Origin: DATBGS01 sp036557885 | GTDB lineage: Bacteria; Chloroflexota; Ktedonobacteria; Ktedonobacterales; DATBGS01 | Assembly: GCA_036557885.1 (NCBI GenBank) | Contig: DATBGS010000052.1 | Coordinates: forward strand, 1-35,589 | Direction: 5' to 3' | Length of the DNA stretch: 35,589 nt | In this document: positions 17,959-25,977 of the stretch, one piece after another | How the letters are laid out: each line of letters opens with the position of its first letter | Numbering within the stretch: position 1 is the first letter of the stretch | The notes under the pieces: generated by a model | Told to the model about the DNA's origin: nothing | The model's database searches: none | What the model saw: the letters and a program-made list of their open reading frames with translations, nothing else | Made by a program: the position numbers and the translations under genes

Positions 17959-18974
17959 CCGCGTTGCCTCCCGCCTGATTTGCTGCCTGTTGGTGGTGGG
18001 GTGGATTGCTCCAGGCGGGCTGGCTCCGGCGGAATTTGCGCGCCAGCATCACCTTCCAGCAGCACCAGATAGGCATCCTCCAGGGAATAGGTAAGCTCGC
18101 CAACTTCAAAGAGATCAGCGCCAGCCTCCACCAATCGGCGCACCATTGCGGCTATCGCCTCATGTTTTTCCGCGCCGGACGTGAGCGCGGCCAATAGAGA
18201 ATCTTCAGAGGAGGCAACATCGCGCACAAAAGGAAGCTCGCTCAAGAGATGCTGATATGGCCCGGCGCGGCCACGCATGCGAAAGGTAATTTGCGGAGGC
18301 TCCCACAGTTCCTGGCGCAGATGTTCCGGCGTATCTACGTGGATAAGCTGCCGGTGGAACACCGCGATCACATCGCACAGATAATCAGCTTCTACATGAT
18401 TATTCGTGCAGAGCAAGATGGTCAGGCCCTCCGAGCGCAATTGCTGAATGGTGTCGCGCACCACTTGCGCGGATTCCCGATCAAGCCCATGCGTCGGCTC
18501 ATCCAGCAAAAGCACGCGCGGATTGTGCAGCAGCGCGCGGGCCAATGACAGCTTTTGTTTCATGCCCCTGGAAAAGCTCGAAACGGGAGTATTGCGCTGG
18601 TCCCACAGACCCACCATTTGCAGAGAGTGTTTTACCCGCGTTGGCCCATTGCGCAGCCCAGAGAGGCCAGCAAAAATGCGTAGGTTTTGTTCAGCGCTCA
18701 GGCGCTCATACAGCCCAGGAACTTCTGGAAGCACGCCTATATTCCGTCGAATAAGTGCATTGGTCGCCTCATTGACGCCAACCTGCAAATCACCAATCCA
18801 GGCTTCACCCCCAGTTGGCGCCATGAGCGTTGATAGCATGCGTATAGTGGTGGTCTTTCCCGCCCGCTTCGGACCAAGCAAACCAAAGGCTTCGCCCTCG
18901 GCAATTTCCAGGTCCAGGCCCTCAACGGCAACGGTCGTTCCAAAATGTTTCGTTAAGCCAACGGCTCGTATCAT
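17955..18974 (-). CDS. ABC transporter ATP-binding protein with altered motifs
   Basis: A 339-residue ATPase of an ABC-2 exporter. The Walker A reads GPKRAGKTTT (residues 34-43): the glycine expected at position 37 is Arg (codon at 18864-18866) and the usual Asn is Lys36. The signature is FSRGMKQKL and the Walker B is LLLDEPTHGLD, both normal for this family. The Q-loop position has Glu (LPEVPGLYERL), a common variant. The H-loop reads TNNHVEAD (residues 190-197) with Asn191 where the switch His is expected. A Pro-rich tail of about 30 residues follows. The gene is otherwise intact and coupled to the permease. It may be a regulatory or slow ATPase, or the Arg may be a single-base error (CGG for GGG). 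Confidence 0.9.
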   Translation of the reverse strand: MIRAVGLTKHFGTTVAVEGLDLEIAEGEAFGLLGPKRAGKTTTIRMLSTLMAPTGGEAWIGDLQVGVNEATNALIRRNIGVLPEVPGLYERLSAEQNLRIFAGLSGLRNGPTRVKHSLQMVGLWDQRNTPVSSFSRGMKQKLSLARALLHNPRVLLLDEPTHGLDRESAQVVRDTIQQLRSEGLTILLCTNNHVEADYLCDVIAVFHRQLIHVDTPEHLRQELWEPPQITFRMRGRAGPYQHLLSELPFVRDVASSEDSLLAALTSGAEKHEAIAAMVRRLVEAGADLFEVGELTYSLEDAYLVLLEGDAGAQIPPEPARLEQSTPPPTGSKSGGRQRG

Positions 18975-19323
18975 GCCTCTTCCCTCTATTAGGCGAGATC
19001 GTTTGATTGGTCAGCCTGCACAGCCTGTGACTGATGAGTAGTTCGCGGCGCTGTTTATTATAACGGATGGCTTGATCAAGAGGCTAGTGACTTTTCAGCC
19101 CGTGCGCTTGCTTCCTCTGTGTCTTATCATACGCTCACAAGAAGAACGTACACAACGCCGCGCTTTTCGTTCGTCCTCAAGCGTAGTATGATTAAGATGT
19201 GCTGTAGCAAGAAGCATGCTGGCAAAGCACAGAAGAAGGCGTTTGCGGATGCAAGGGTAAGAGCGGGCAACGAAAGAGCGCAAGGCCGCGCATATATTGT
19301 AGTGGTGATCGGAGAACACATGT
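18975..19323. other. Divergent intergenic region between the ABC operon and the Ser/Thr kinase
   Basis: No coding frame of substance. It must carry both promoters. For the - strand there is TATAAT at 19057-19062 without a good -35. For the + strand a TATGAT at 19187-19192 and a TATATT near 19293 are possible -10 boxes, also without convincing -35 partners. Confidence 0.5.
19057..19062 (-). promoter_or_regulatory. Possible -10 box for the ABC operon
   Basis: A perfect TATAAT on the - strand, about 83 bases upstream of the ATPase start. A TTGATC lies only 11 bases further upstream, too close to be the -35, so the call is tentative. Confidence 0.35.
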
Positions 19324-20664
19324 ATGGGATTAGATGGTGGTGTCTCGCAGCGTGCCCCAGAAGAATTGCTTGGAACGACGCTGGGAACCTGCACACTTGA
19401 GCGCGTCATCGGGCGTGGAGGGATGGGCGTCGTCTATCTGGCCCAGCAATCACGCCCACATCGCCAGGTGGCGGTCAAGGTACTCATGCTTTCCTGGCTA
19501 CCCGATTCCCACCGACGCGAGCGCTTCTTGCAGCGTTTTCGCCGCGAGGCAGACGCCGTTGCTGCGCTGGAGCATCCGAATATCCTGCCGGTTTTCGAGT
19601 ATGGCGAACAGGAAGACCTGGCCTATCTGGTGATGCCCTATGTCTCTGGGGGCACACTGCGTGATCGCGTTGTCCGCAAAGGCCCGCTGGCCTTATTGGA
19701 AGCAGCAGGCTTCCTGTCACAAGCCGCAGGGGCGCTTGAATACGCGCACTCGCGTGGGGTCATTCACCGCGATGTGAAGCCGCAAAATATGCTGCTCTAT
19801 CCCGATAAGCGGCTGGTGCTGGGTGATTTTGGCATCGCCAAGATTGCCCAGGCTGCCGCTGAAGAAGAAGGCATTAAGCCATCGGATCTGACCACGATGG
19901 GGCGGGTGGTTGGCACTCCCGATTTTATGCCTCCAGAGCAGGCAATGGGCAAGGTGGTGGATGCGCGCAGCGATGTATACAGCCTGGGCGTGGTGCTCTT
20001 TTATATGGTAACAGGGCGGCTGCCCTTTGTGGCCCCGCAATCAATGGCTGTGGTTGCCAAGCATGTGAGTGAGCCGCCGCCGCCGCCTCGCCAGTTTCGC
20101 CCAGACCTGCCCGTTGCCGCTGAAAATGTTATTTTGCGAGCGCTGGCAAAAGACCCGGATGAACGCTATCGCAGCGCAGCAGACCTGGCGCGGACGTTCC
20201 GCGCTACGCTGCCCTCACCGACGACACCCATAGATTCGCCTGGGTCCAGGGTAACATCCAACCCGCCACCTGTCATATCGCCGTCTGCCGCTGGGGGGAA
20301 GGCCAGAAGAACTGATCGGCTGCCAGATCGGACGCCTGTGGTGCTGCCTGCGGATTCAGAAACGACCATACCCGACCAACCACGCCCGCGCTGGATTCCT
20401 TTCCTGGTTGCTCTTGTGATCATTGCGCTGTTAGCCGGGGGCGTGTATGCTCTGACTCGTGGAATCACCCAAAACCCGCCGCCAGCAACAGGTACAAGCA
20501 CGCCTGCCCCTACCACTGTACCAAGTGCTACGTCAACCACCATGCCCAGCCCAACAGCTACTGGCACGAGCGCGCCTAGCCCGACGCCAACCAGCACAAG
20601 CACACCCAGCCCGACGCCAACCAATACGGCTGTCCCAACGGACACGGCAACGTCTACACCATAA
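19324..20664 (+). CDS. Transmembrane Ser/Thr protein kinase (Hanks type)
   Basis: A 446-residue receptor-like kinase. The kinase domain (about 23-285) has the glycine loop GRGGMGVVY (30-38), Lys52 in VAVKVL, catalytic Asp150 in HRDVKPQN and Asp168 in DFG, followed by GTPDFMPPEQ, so all catalytic residues are present. A linker of about 70 residues leads to one transmembrane helix (about 358-378). The final 68 residues, predicted outside, are almost only Thr, Ser, Pro and Ala. There are no PASTA, WD40 or other sensor domains. The ATG follows GGAGA by eight bases. It is convergent, with a 14-base gap, with a GT-C-like membrane protein. Confidence 0.94.
   Translation: MGLDGGVSQRAPEELLGTTLGTCTLERVIGRGGMGVVYLAQQSRPHRQVAVKVLMLSWLPDSHRRERFLQRFRREADAVAALEHPNILPVFEYGEQEDLAYLVMPYVSGGTLRDRVVRKGPLALLEAAGFLSQAAGALEYAHSRGVIHRDVKPQNMLLYPDKRLVLGDFGIAKIAQAAAEEEGIKPSDLTTMGRVVGTPDFMPPEQAMGKVVDARSDVYSLGVVLFYMVTGRLPFVAPQSMAVVAKHVSEPPPPPRQFRPDLPVAAENVILRALAKDPDERYRSAADLARTFRATLPSPTTPIDSPGSRVTSNPPPVISPSAAGGKARRTDRLPDRTPVVLPADSETTIPDQPRPRWIPFLVALVIIALLAGGVYALTRGITQNPPPATGTSTPAPTTVPSATSTTMPSPTATGTSAPSPTPTSTSTPSPTPTNTAVPTDTATSTP
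20578..20623 (+). repeat. Short tandem repeat coding the Thr/Pro-rich kinase tail
   Basis: The 16-mer agcccgacgccaacca occurs at 20578 and again at 20608 (period 30 bases, 10 codons). It encodes repeated SPTPTSTSTP-type units, a likely site of length variation between strains. Confidence 0.65.
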
Positions 20665-20678
20665 AAGGAGTGAACCGC

Positions 20679-22235
20679 TCACTGGCTACTGCGCCAGAAG
20701 CGGAGCAGGATAAGGCTTTGTAGGAGAACGAGGGGCAGCAGTTGCCAGATTCCCGGCAGGTGGAAAAGCTGCCCCCAGTTGTTATCCAGCAGGGCGTGAG
20801 GGAACAGCGGGGCCTCGCGCCCAAAGGTCGCCAAAAGCTGCGACGCAGAAAGATTGAGATGCTGCGGGTCCGGCTGGATGCCCAGGAGCAGTGGGAGGAG
20901 CCGTTGGGTGAGCGGGGAATCAAACAGGGGGTCGTTGAGCGGATACACAGCCACCGAGAGCGCAACGAGCACGACAGACAACAGGATGAGCGCCACAGCC
21001 AGAGGTCGTATTGCGCGGCGCTCTTTGACCAAAAAGGCGATGGGCAAGACTAGATAGGGCAGCGCGGGCACGAAATGGCGCGGGCCAAGGCTGGCGCCGC
21101 CATCCCAGGCAAAGTAGGAGATGGTGAAGAGGAAATACACGGCGCAGATGCCCAGCCAGAGCCGCGCCTCGCTGCGCCAGGGCCGCTGGCGCATCAGCAC
21201 AACAAAACCAGGCACAGCCAGCAATAAGAACGGCGACAGCAAAAAGATGCCGCGATAGGGGCCAAACGTCGTCTGCCAGAGCGCCTCAAGATGCGGAAAG
21301 GTAATGCCCAGGACGCCCTGAGATTGGCCGACGCGAAAGATTTCTGGCCCGGCAAGATTGGCATAGCCCTGGTTGAATGGGCCTCCAAAACACAGCGTAT
21401 TGTAGACCGCCGCAATGGTCAGCGAGGGCAGCATGCCAGCCACAAAGAACGCCAGCAAGCGCCAGCGCTGAGAGAATTGTAGGCCAGGCTGAAAGAACAC
21501 ATAGAACGCCAGGCAGCCAGCGATCAGCGCGGTGGGATATTCGGTGATGATGGCGTAGCCCGCCAACAGCCCGGCAATCAGCACGAGCCAGGCAGGGCGT
21601 TCGCCCCGGCGCACCTGAAAGAGCAGGTAAAAGGCGGCAAAGAGCAGCAGCGCGGCGATCTGATGTCCAAAGAAGACAGTGGAGAAGGCAAAAGCAATCG
21701 TCCCCAGCCCATAGCCAAGCGTGAGCAGCAGACGCCCGCGCGGTCCCAGCCCCACGTATACCAGAAACTTGAAGAACAGCCCACCAAGCAGCGCCGAGGG
21801 CAGGCTGACCAGCAGAAGGGTGATGAGATAGCGCGGAAGAAAATCGGTGCGCTGTTGCTCATCGGTGCTCAGCAAATCCTCGTAATTCGTCTGCCCCCGA
21901 TAGAGCACGACTTTGACAAAGGCATAGACGGGAACAGCCAGCAGCGAACTGCCAGGGGCTTTATCGCTGTAGTAGTGGCCGCCAGAAGAGGCTATATCCC
22001 CGGTGTAGGGGGCATAGGGGTCAATGGAGAGGCTGCCATGATCAACTATGCTGGCGGCCAGGAACAGGCGGGTATCGGCGTTCCACATCGCCCCGCGTGG
22101 GATGAAATAGCTATACGCCAGAAAGAGCAGGAGGACGATGCTCCCGGCGCCCACGCCGCGCCTGGCGCGTAGGATGGGCGATGACGAGGCTGGCTGAGCT
22201 GCTTCTTTCGTTTTTCGCGCGGAGAGTACCCTCAT
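20679..22235 (-). CDS. Polytopic membrane protein, GT-C/GT39-like glycosyltransferase candidate
   Basis: A 518-residue integral membrane protein with about 10-12 hydrophobic helices. The first extracytoplasmic loop holds acidic and aromatic residues (WNADTRLF, DHGSLSIDPYAPY, GHYYSDKAPG), and a later loop has WDGGASLGPRHFVPALPY. This layout is that of GT-C polyprenyl-phosphate-sugar transferases (PMT/ArnT-like), though the usual D-E pair is not clear. The frame extends to a TTG at 22277; the ATG at 22235 is chosen, with only a weak ribosome-binding site. The substrate is unknown. The gene faces the Ser/Thr kinase gene tail to tail. Glycosyltransferase is likely but not certain. Confidence 0.75.
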   Translation of the reverse strand: MRVLSARKTKEAAQPASSSPILRARRGVGAGSIVLLLFLAYSYFIPRGAMWNADTRLFLAASIVDHGSLSIDPYAPYTGDIASSGGHYYSDKAPGSSLLAVPVYAFVKVVLYRGQTNYEDLLSTDEQQRTDFLPRYLITLLLVSLPSALLGGLFFKFLVYVGLGPRGRLLLTLGYGLGTIAFAFSTVFFGHQIAALLLFAAFYLLFQVRRGERPAWLVLIAGLLAGYAIITEYPTALIAGCLAFYVFFQPGLQFSQRWRLLAFFVAGMLPSLTIAAVYNTLCFGGPFNQGYANLAGPEIFRVGQSQGVLGITFPHLEALWQTTFGPYRGIFLLSPFLLLAVPGFVVLMRQRPWRSEARLWLGICAVYFLFTISYFAWDGGASLGPRHFVPALPYLVLPIAFLVKERRAIRPLAVALILLSVVLVALSVAVYPLNDPLFDSPLTQRLLPLLLGIQPDPQHLNLSASQLLATFGREAPLFPHALLDNNWGQLFHLPGIWQLLPLVLLQSLILLRFWRSSQ

Positions 22236-22332
22236 AGCGGCTTCAGTATAGAGGCCGCAGTTGCCAGAGACAATCAAACCGGACTATCTTCCCAACTCTG
22301 AGTAAACTTCCAGAATATTCCTTGCCAGGCTC

Positions 22333-22361
22333 TTGCCAGAACGCTGAAGAGTTTATATAAT
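22333..22361 (+). promoter_or_regulatory. Sigma-70-like promoter of the SRPBCC gene
   Basis: TTGCCA (22333-22338), a spacer of exactly 17 bases and a perfect TATAAT (22356-22361). The predicted leader is about 107 bases before the ATG at 22475. Confidence 0.7.
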
Positions 22362-22474
22362 ACCATCTCGACTGGCAAACCCTTGTTTGCTCGTTCATTT
22401 TGCCGGTGAATGGTTTGCAGAAGAAGCGCGAACAGGCGAGCATCGGTACTTACGATTGAGGAGGAGTAGTTTTC

Positions 22475-22897
22475 ATGGAATTCAACGGGACCCACGATTT
22501 CAAAGCCGACAGGAAGAAAGTCTACGCCGCTTTTCTCAACGCTGATGTCTTAAAAGAGGCCATCCCTGGCTGCACACAAGCAAAGTGGGGCAACCCGGAG
22601 ACATTGGAAGTGGTCGTTGATGTGAATTTCCTGGTTCTTAAGGGCACCTATGTGGGGTACTTTCAGATCACCGAGCAACAAGAGCCATCTCATTTTAAAA
22701 TGAGTGTGAATCGGGGTTCCATCCAGGCCAGCGCCAGCATTGACCTTGCCGATGCTGGTGGAAAGACCACTGTAAGCTATAACGCTGAAGCTACCCTCGC
22801 TGGGCCGTTAAAAGTCGCTGATAACATTGCCGGAAAGCAAGCGGCAAAATCAATGCTGGAAAGCTTCTTTAAGTCTGTTGAGAAGCAGATCTCCTAG
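22475..22897 (+). CDS. SRPBCC protein, CoxG (CO dehydrogenase subunit G) family
   Basis: A 140-residue START/Bet v 1-fold protein. The N-terminal MEFNGTHDFKADRKKVYAAF and the LKEAIPGCTQ motif are characteristic of the CoxG branch, whose best-known member is tied to CO dehydrogenase recruitment to the membrane, while many relatives bind hydrophobic ligands. It lacks the C-terminal membrane anchor of long CoxG proteins and no cox or molybdenum-hydroxylase genes are nearby, so a CO-related role is not supported. The ATG follows GAGGAGGAG by eight bases. It stands alone between a clear promoter (22333) and a clear terminator (22980). Confidence 0.88.
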   Translation: MEFNGTHDFKADRKKVYAAFLNADVLKEAIPGCTQAKWGNPETLEVVVDVNFLVLKGTYVGYFQITEQQEPSHFKMSVNRGSIQASASIDLADAGGKTTVSYNAEATLAGPLKVADNIAGKQAAKSMLESFFKSVEKQIS

Positions 22898-22979
22898 CTG
22901 CCTGGCCCGCCTCGCTAACAGAGCCTTGAGGCTTTATTTACTCGTTACGGCCTGTGTGGGGAAGCCGTGAGGTATTTTC

Positions 22980-23018
22980 ATCCGACGCTCAGCACATTGG
23001 TGAGCGTCGGATGTTTTT
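22980..23018 (+). terminator. Intrinsic terminator after the SRPBCC gene
   Basis: A perfect 12-bp stem ATCCGACGCTCA / TGAGCGTCGGAT, a 9-base loop, then GTTTTT. A smaller AGCC-TTG-AGGCT hairpin with TTATTT lies upstream at about 22922. It may also help stop transcripts of the convergent nth gene. Confidence 0.88.
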
Positions 23019-23055
23019 AGCCGACATCAATCCCCAGGCGATAGTACCCCTTCGC

Positions 23056-23763
23056 TTACTTTGTCGCCTTGCTGGTTTTGGCGGCTTTCGCTTTGGGGGC
23101 GCTTTGCGCGGCTGGCGCGGGGTTGGCAAGCAATGCCGTTCCGGTTGGGCAGAGGTCTACCAGCGTGCATTGGGCGCAGAGCGGCTTGGGCGCCTTGCAA
23201 ACGGCCCGCCCATGATAGATCAGCATGTGCGTGTAATCCAGCCAATCGGCGCGGGGCAGCTTGCGCATCAAGACCTGCTCAATTTGCACCGGGTCGCTGC
23301 TGTTCACCAGACCTAGCCGTTGCGAGATGCGCCCGGCGTGCGTGTCCACAATCACGCCCTCCACAATGCCATATGCATTGCCCAGGACGACGTTGGCGGT
23401 TTTGCGAGCCACACCAGGCAGGCTGAGCAGATCGCGCATGTTTTTGGGCACTTCGCCGCCATAGCGATTGACCAGGATGGTGCAGGCTTCCTGAATATGC
23501 CTGGCTTTGTTGCGATAGAAGGTGATTTGCTTGAGGTCGGTTTCCAGTTCTTGCAAAGGAACAGCCGTGTAGTCCTGGGCGGTGCGATATTTCTTAAAGA
23601 GTGTTTTGCCCACCTGATTGACGCGCTCATCGGTGCATTGCCCGGCAAGGATGGTGGCAACCAGCAATTCAAGAGCATTGGTGAAATCCAGCGAGCACTT
23701 GGCATCGGGATACAGGCCGCGCAAACGTTTGATCAACTCCGCGATTCGTTCTTGCTCTGTCAT
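23056..23763 (-). CDS. nth: Endonuclease III (DNA glycosylase/AP lyase)
   Basis: A 235-residue base-excision repair enzyme that removes oxidised pyrimidines and cuts the abasic site. The helix-hairpin-helix is LLSLPGVARKTANVVL with catalytic Lys121; the catalytic Asp is Asp140 in VDTH. The 4Fe-4S cluster cysteines are C189-x6-C196-x2-C199-x5-C205, the exact Nth spacing. A Lys/Ala/Pro-rich tail of about 25 residues follows, longer than in E. coli and possibly aiding DNA binding. It lies about 200 bases downstream of typA on the same strand, with a REP-like palindrome in the gap. Confidence 0.96.
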   Translation of the reverse strand: MTEQERIAELIKRLRGLYPDAKCSLDFTNALELLVATILAGQCTDERVNQVGKTLFKKYRTAQDYTAVPLQELETDLKQITFYRNKARHIQEACTILVNRYGGEVPKNMRDLLSLPGVARKTANVVLGNAYGIVEGVIVDTHAGRISQRLGLVNSSDPVQIEQVLMRKLPRADWLDYTHMLIYHGRAVCKAPKPLCAQCTLVDLCPTGTALLANPAPAAQSAPKAKAAKTSKATK

Positions 23764-23888
23764 TGGCTGGCCTCCACGTTGTATTGTTGATTGTTTCGCA
23801 GCAACTTGCGCTGCCCCCAGGAAGATTCTTTTCCTCTCGCCTTGGAGCGGAAAAGCGTCTGCTTGTTTACGGCGCCCCTCAAAGCAGG

Positions 23889-23939
23889 GGCACGGCAGTC
23901 CGCGCTACAAGCGCCTGTAGCCCCGGCCTCCGTGCCGGG
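23889..23939. repeat. BIME-like palindrome: two REP units facing away from each other
   Basis: Arms 23889-23909 and 23916-23936 match at 16 of 21 positions around AGCGCC. The right arm with its flank (23917-23939) matches 16401-16423 at 22 of 23 bases. Here the GTAG ends meet in the middle, the opposite of the 16399 element. It is in the typA-nth gap. Confidence 0.75.
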
Positions 23940-23961
23940 AGCACTCATACCTGCCGGATGG

Positions 23962-25821
23962 TTATGCGCGCTGGTTTCGCGTGCCCGCAAGCGGCTGGCC
24001 CTCGCGCATGCGCGCCCGCTCTTGCTGGGTCAGGTAGCGCTTGCGCAGCCGGATGGTCTGGGGTGTGACTTCCACCAGTTCATCGCTGTTAATAAAGTCC
24101 AGCGATTGCTCCAGGCTCAGAATGATCGCTGGCGTCAGGCGCACCGCAATATCCGAAGTGGACGAGCGCACGTTGGTTTGCTTCTTCTCTTTGCAGACGT
24201 TGACCACCAGATCATCAGGGCGTTTGTTCAACCCAACAATCATGCCCTCGTAGACGGGCGTGCCTGGCTCGATGAAGGTATCGCCACGCTCCTGGGCGTT
24301 GTTCAGGCCATAGGTTACGGCCAATCCTTGCTCGGAGGCGACAAGCGCGCCCATACGTATGCTGCCAATCAGCCCAGACCAGGGCTGGTAGCCCACCAGC
24401 AGGCTTGCCATCGCGCCGTTGCCCTGCGTCAATGTCAGAAAAGCGTTGCGGAAGCCAATCAAGCCGCGCGTGGGGATGACGTATTCCAGGCGCACGTTGC
24501 CGTTGCCATCATGCTGCATGTTCGTCAGCCTGGCCTGGCGCTTGCTCAGATTCTCGCTGATTGGCCCGATGTATTGCTCACGTGAATCCACGATGAGATG
24601 CTCAACGGGTTCTGTGACGGTGCCGTTCTCGTCCTTGGTGATGACTTCTGGGCGCGACACCTGGAACTCATACCCCTCGCGGCGCATCGTCTCGATCAGA
24701 ATTGCCAGGTGCAGTTCGCCGCGCCCGGAAACGATGAACTCATCGGCGGTGGCGCCATCCTCCACGCGCAGGCTGACGTTGGTTTCCAGTTCCCGATAGA
24801 GGCGAGCGCGCAGTTGGCGGGACGTGCAATACTTGCCTTCTCGCCCGGCAAAGGGGCTGGTGCTGACGCCAAACGTCATTTTGAGCGTTGGCTCGTTAAT
24901 GGCGATGGTGGGCAGTGCTTCGGGCTGCTCCATGTCGGCCAGCGTTTCGCCAATGTTGGCGTCGGCAATGCCAGTCAGCGCCACAATGTCCCCAGCCTGC
25001 GCCTCTTCCACTTCCAGCCGCCCCAGTCCCTGATAGGTAAAGACCTGGACCACCTTCTGGCGGGTCATCTCCCCTGCGCGGTCAATGCGCGCCAACGTCA
25101 TGCCAGGCTTGATGCTCCCGCGATGCACGCGCCCAATGGCATACTTGCCCTTGTAATCGTCGTAATCCAGCGTGGTGACGAGCATCTGGAACGGGGCATC
25201 CTGCTCAATGACGGGCGCCGGAACATGGTGGATGATGGCCTCAAAGAGCGGGCCAAGGTCTTGATTGGTGTCGTTGGGGTTGAGCCGCGCAATCCCTTCG
25301 CGGGCAATCGCGTAGAGCACTGGAAAATCCAACTGCTCGTCTTTGGTTGCCAGTTCCAAAAATAAGTCCTGGGTCCAGGCCAGCACCTGCTCAGGGCGGG
25401 CGTCGCGGCGATCAATCTTGTTGATGACCACAATGGGGCGCAGCCCTAGCTCAAATGCCCTCTGAAGCACAAAGCGTGTCTGGGGCATCGGCCCCTCGAC
25501 GGCATCAATCAACAGCAGACAGCCATCGGCCATGTTGAGGACACGCTCCACCTCGCCGCCAAAGTCCGCGTGACCAGGGGTATCAATGATATTGATTTTG
25601 ATGCCCTTGTAGGTGACGGCAGTATTTTTTGCCAGGATAGTGATGCCACGCTCGCGCTCAAGCTCGTTGGAGTCCATGATCAGCGTGCCAACGTGCTGAT
25701 TTTCGCGGAAAATACGGCTTTGCTTGAGGAGTCCATCAACTAATGTGGTTTTGCCATGATCAACGTGCGCAATAATAGCGATATTACGAATATCTTGACG
25801 AGTTTGATAGTTGATACCCAA
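23962..25821 (-). CDS. typA: Translational GTPase TypA/BipA
   Basis: A 619-residue ribosome-binding GTPase of the EF-G/LepA superfamily, involved in ribosome assembly and stress or cold adaptation. G1 is AHVDHGKTT (18-26), G2 RGITI, G3 DTPGH, G4 NKID; then domain II, the EF-G-like domains III and V (RGELHLAILIETMRREG), and the TypA-specific C-terminal domain ending in a basic tail. The start is TTG at 25821: an in-frame TGA lies directly upstream, and the next residues match the usual IRNIAIIAH start. The ribosome-binding site is weak. An extended -10 promoter lies about 95 bases upstream. Identity is certain. Confidence 0.97.
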   Translation of the reverse strand: MGINYQTRQDIRNIAIIAHVDHGKTTLVDGLLKQSRIFRENQHVGTLIMDSNELERERGITILAKNTAVTYKGIKINIIDTPGHADFGGEVERVLNMADGCLLLIDAVEGPMPQTRFVLQRAFELGLRPIVVINKIDRRDARPEQVLAWTQDLFLELATKDEQLDFPVLYAIAREGIARLNPNDTNQDLGPLFEAIIHHVPAPVIEQDAPFQMLVTTLDYDDYKGKYAIGRVHRGSIKPGMTLARIDRAGEMTRQKVVQVFTYQGLGRLEVEEAQAGDIVALTGIADANIGETLADMEQPEALPTIAINEPTLKMTFGVSTSPFAGREGKYCTSRQLRARLYRELETNVSLRVEDGATADEFIVSGRGELHLAILIETMRREGYEFQVSRPEVITKDENGTVTEPVEHLIVDSREQYIGPISENLSKRQARLTNMQHDGNGNVRLEYVIPTRGLIGFRNAFLTLTQGNGAMASLLVGYQPWSGLIGSIRMGALVASEQGLAVTYGLNNAQERGDTFIEPGTPVYEGMIVGLNKRPDDLVVNVCKEKKQTNVRSSTSDIAVRLTPAIILSLEQSLDFINSDELVEVTPQTIRLRKRYLTQQERARMREGQPLAGTRNQRA

Positions 25822-25912
25822 TCACCAGACCATTTCTACAACACACCCGCGAGACGCGCAGGGGAAAAGAACACAGGAGTTGCCGCCACTGTCTGGCGGC
25901 AATCCATCTTCT

Positions 25913-25921
25913 ATTATAGCA
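25913..25921 (-). promoter_or_regulatory. Extended -10 promoter of typA
   Basis: TGC-TATAAT on the - strand (TATAAT at 25913-25918). No good -35 is seen, as is usual for extended -10 promoters. It predicts a leader of about 85 bases. Confidence 0.55.
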
Positions 25922-25977
25922 CAGAAGCAGCTCTTAGCCGCCTGCAAGCTACCTGGTTTCGGGCAAATGTAGCAGCG

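Noticed and set aside
22475..22897. A role of the CoxG-like protein in CO oxidation
   Set aside because: No CO dehydrogenase or cofactor-insertion genes nearby and no membrane anchor; the SRPBCC fold is too general.
23791..25365. Two + strand open frames of about 260 codons opposite typA
   Set aside because: They lie antisense to a certain TypA gene and show no domain pattern.
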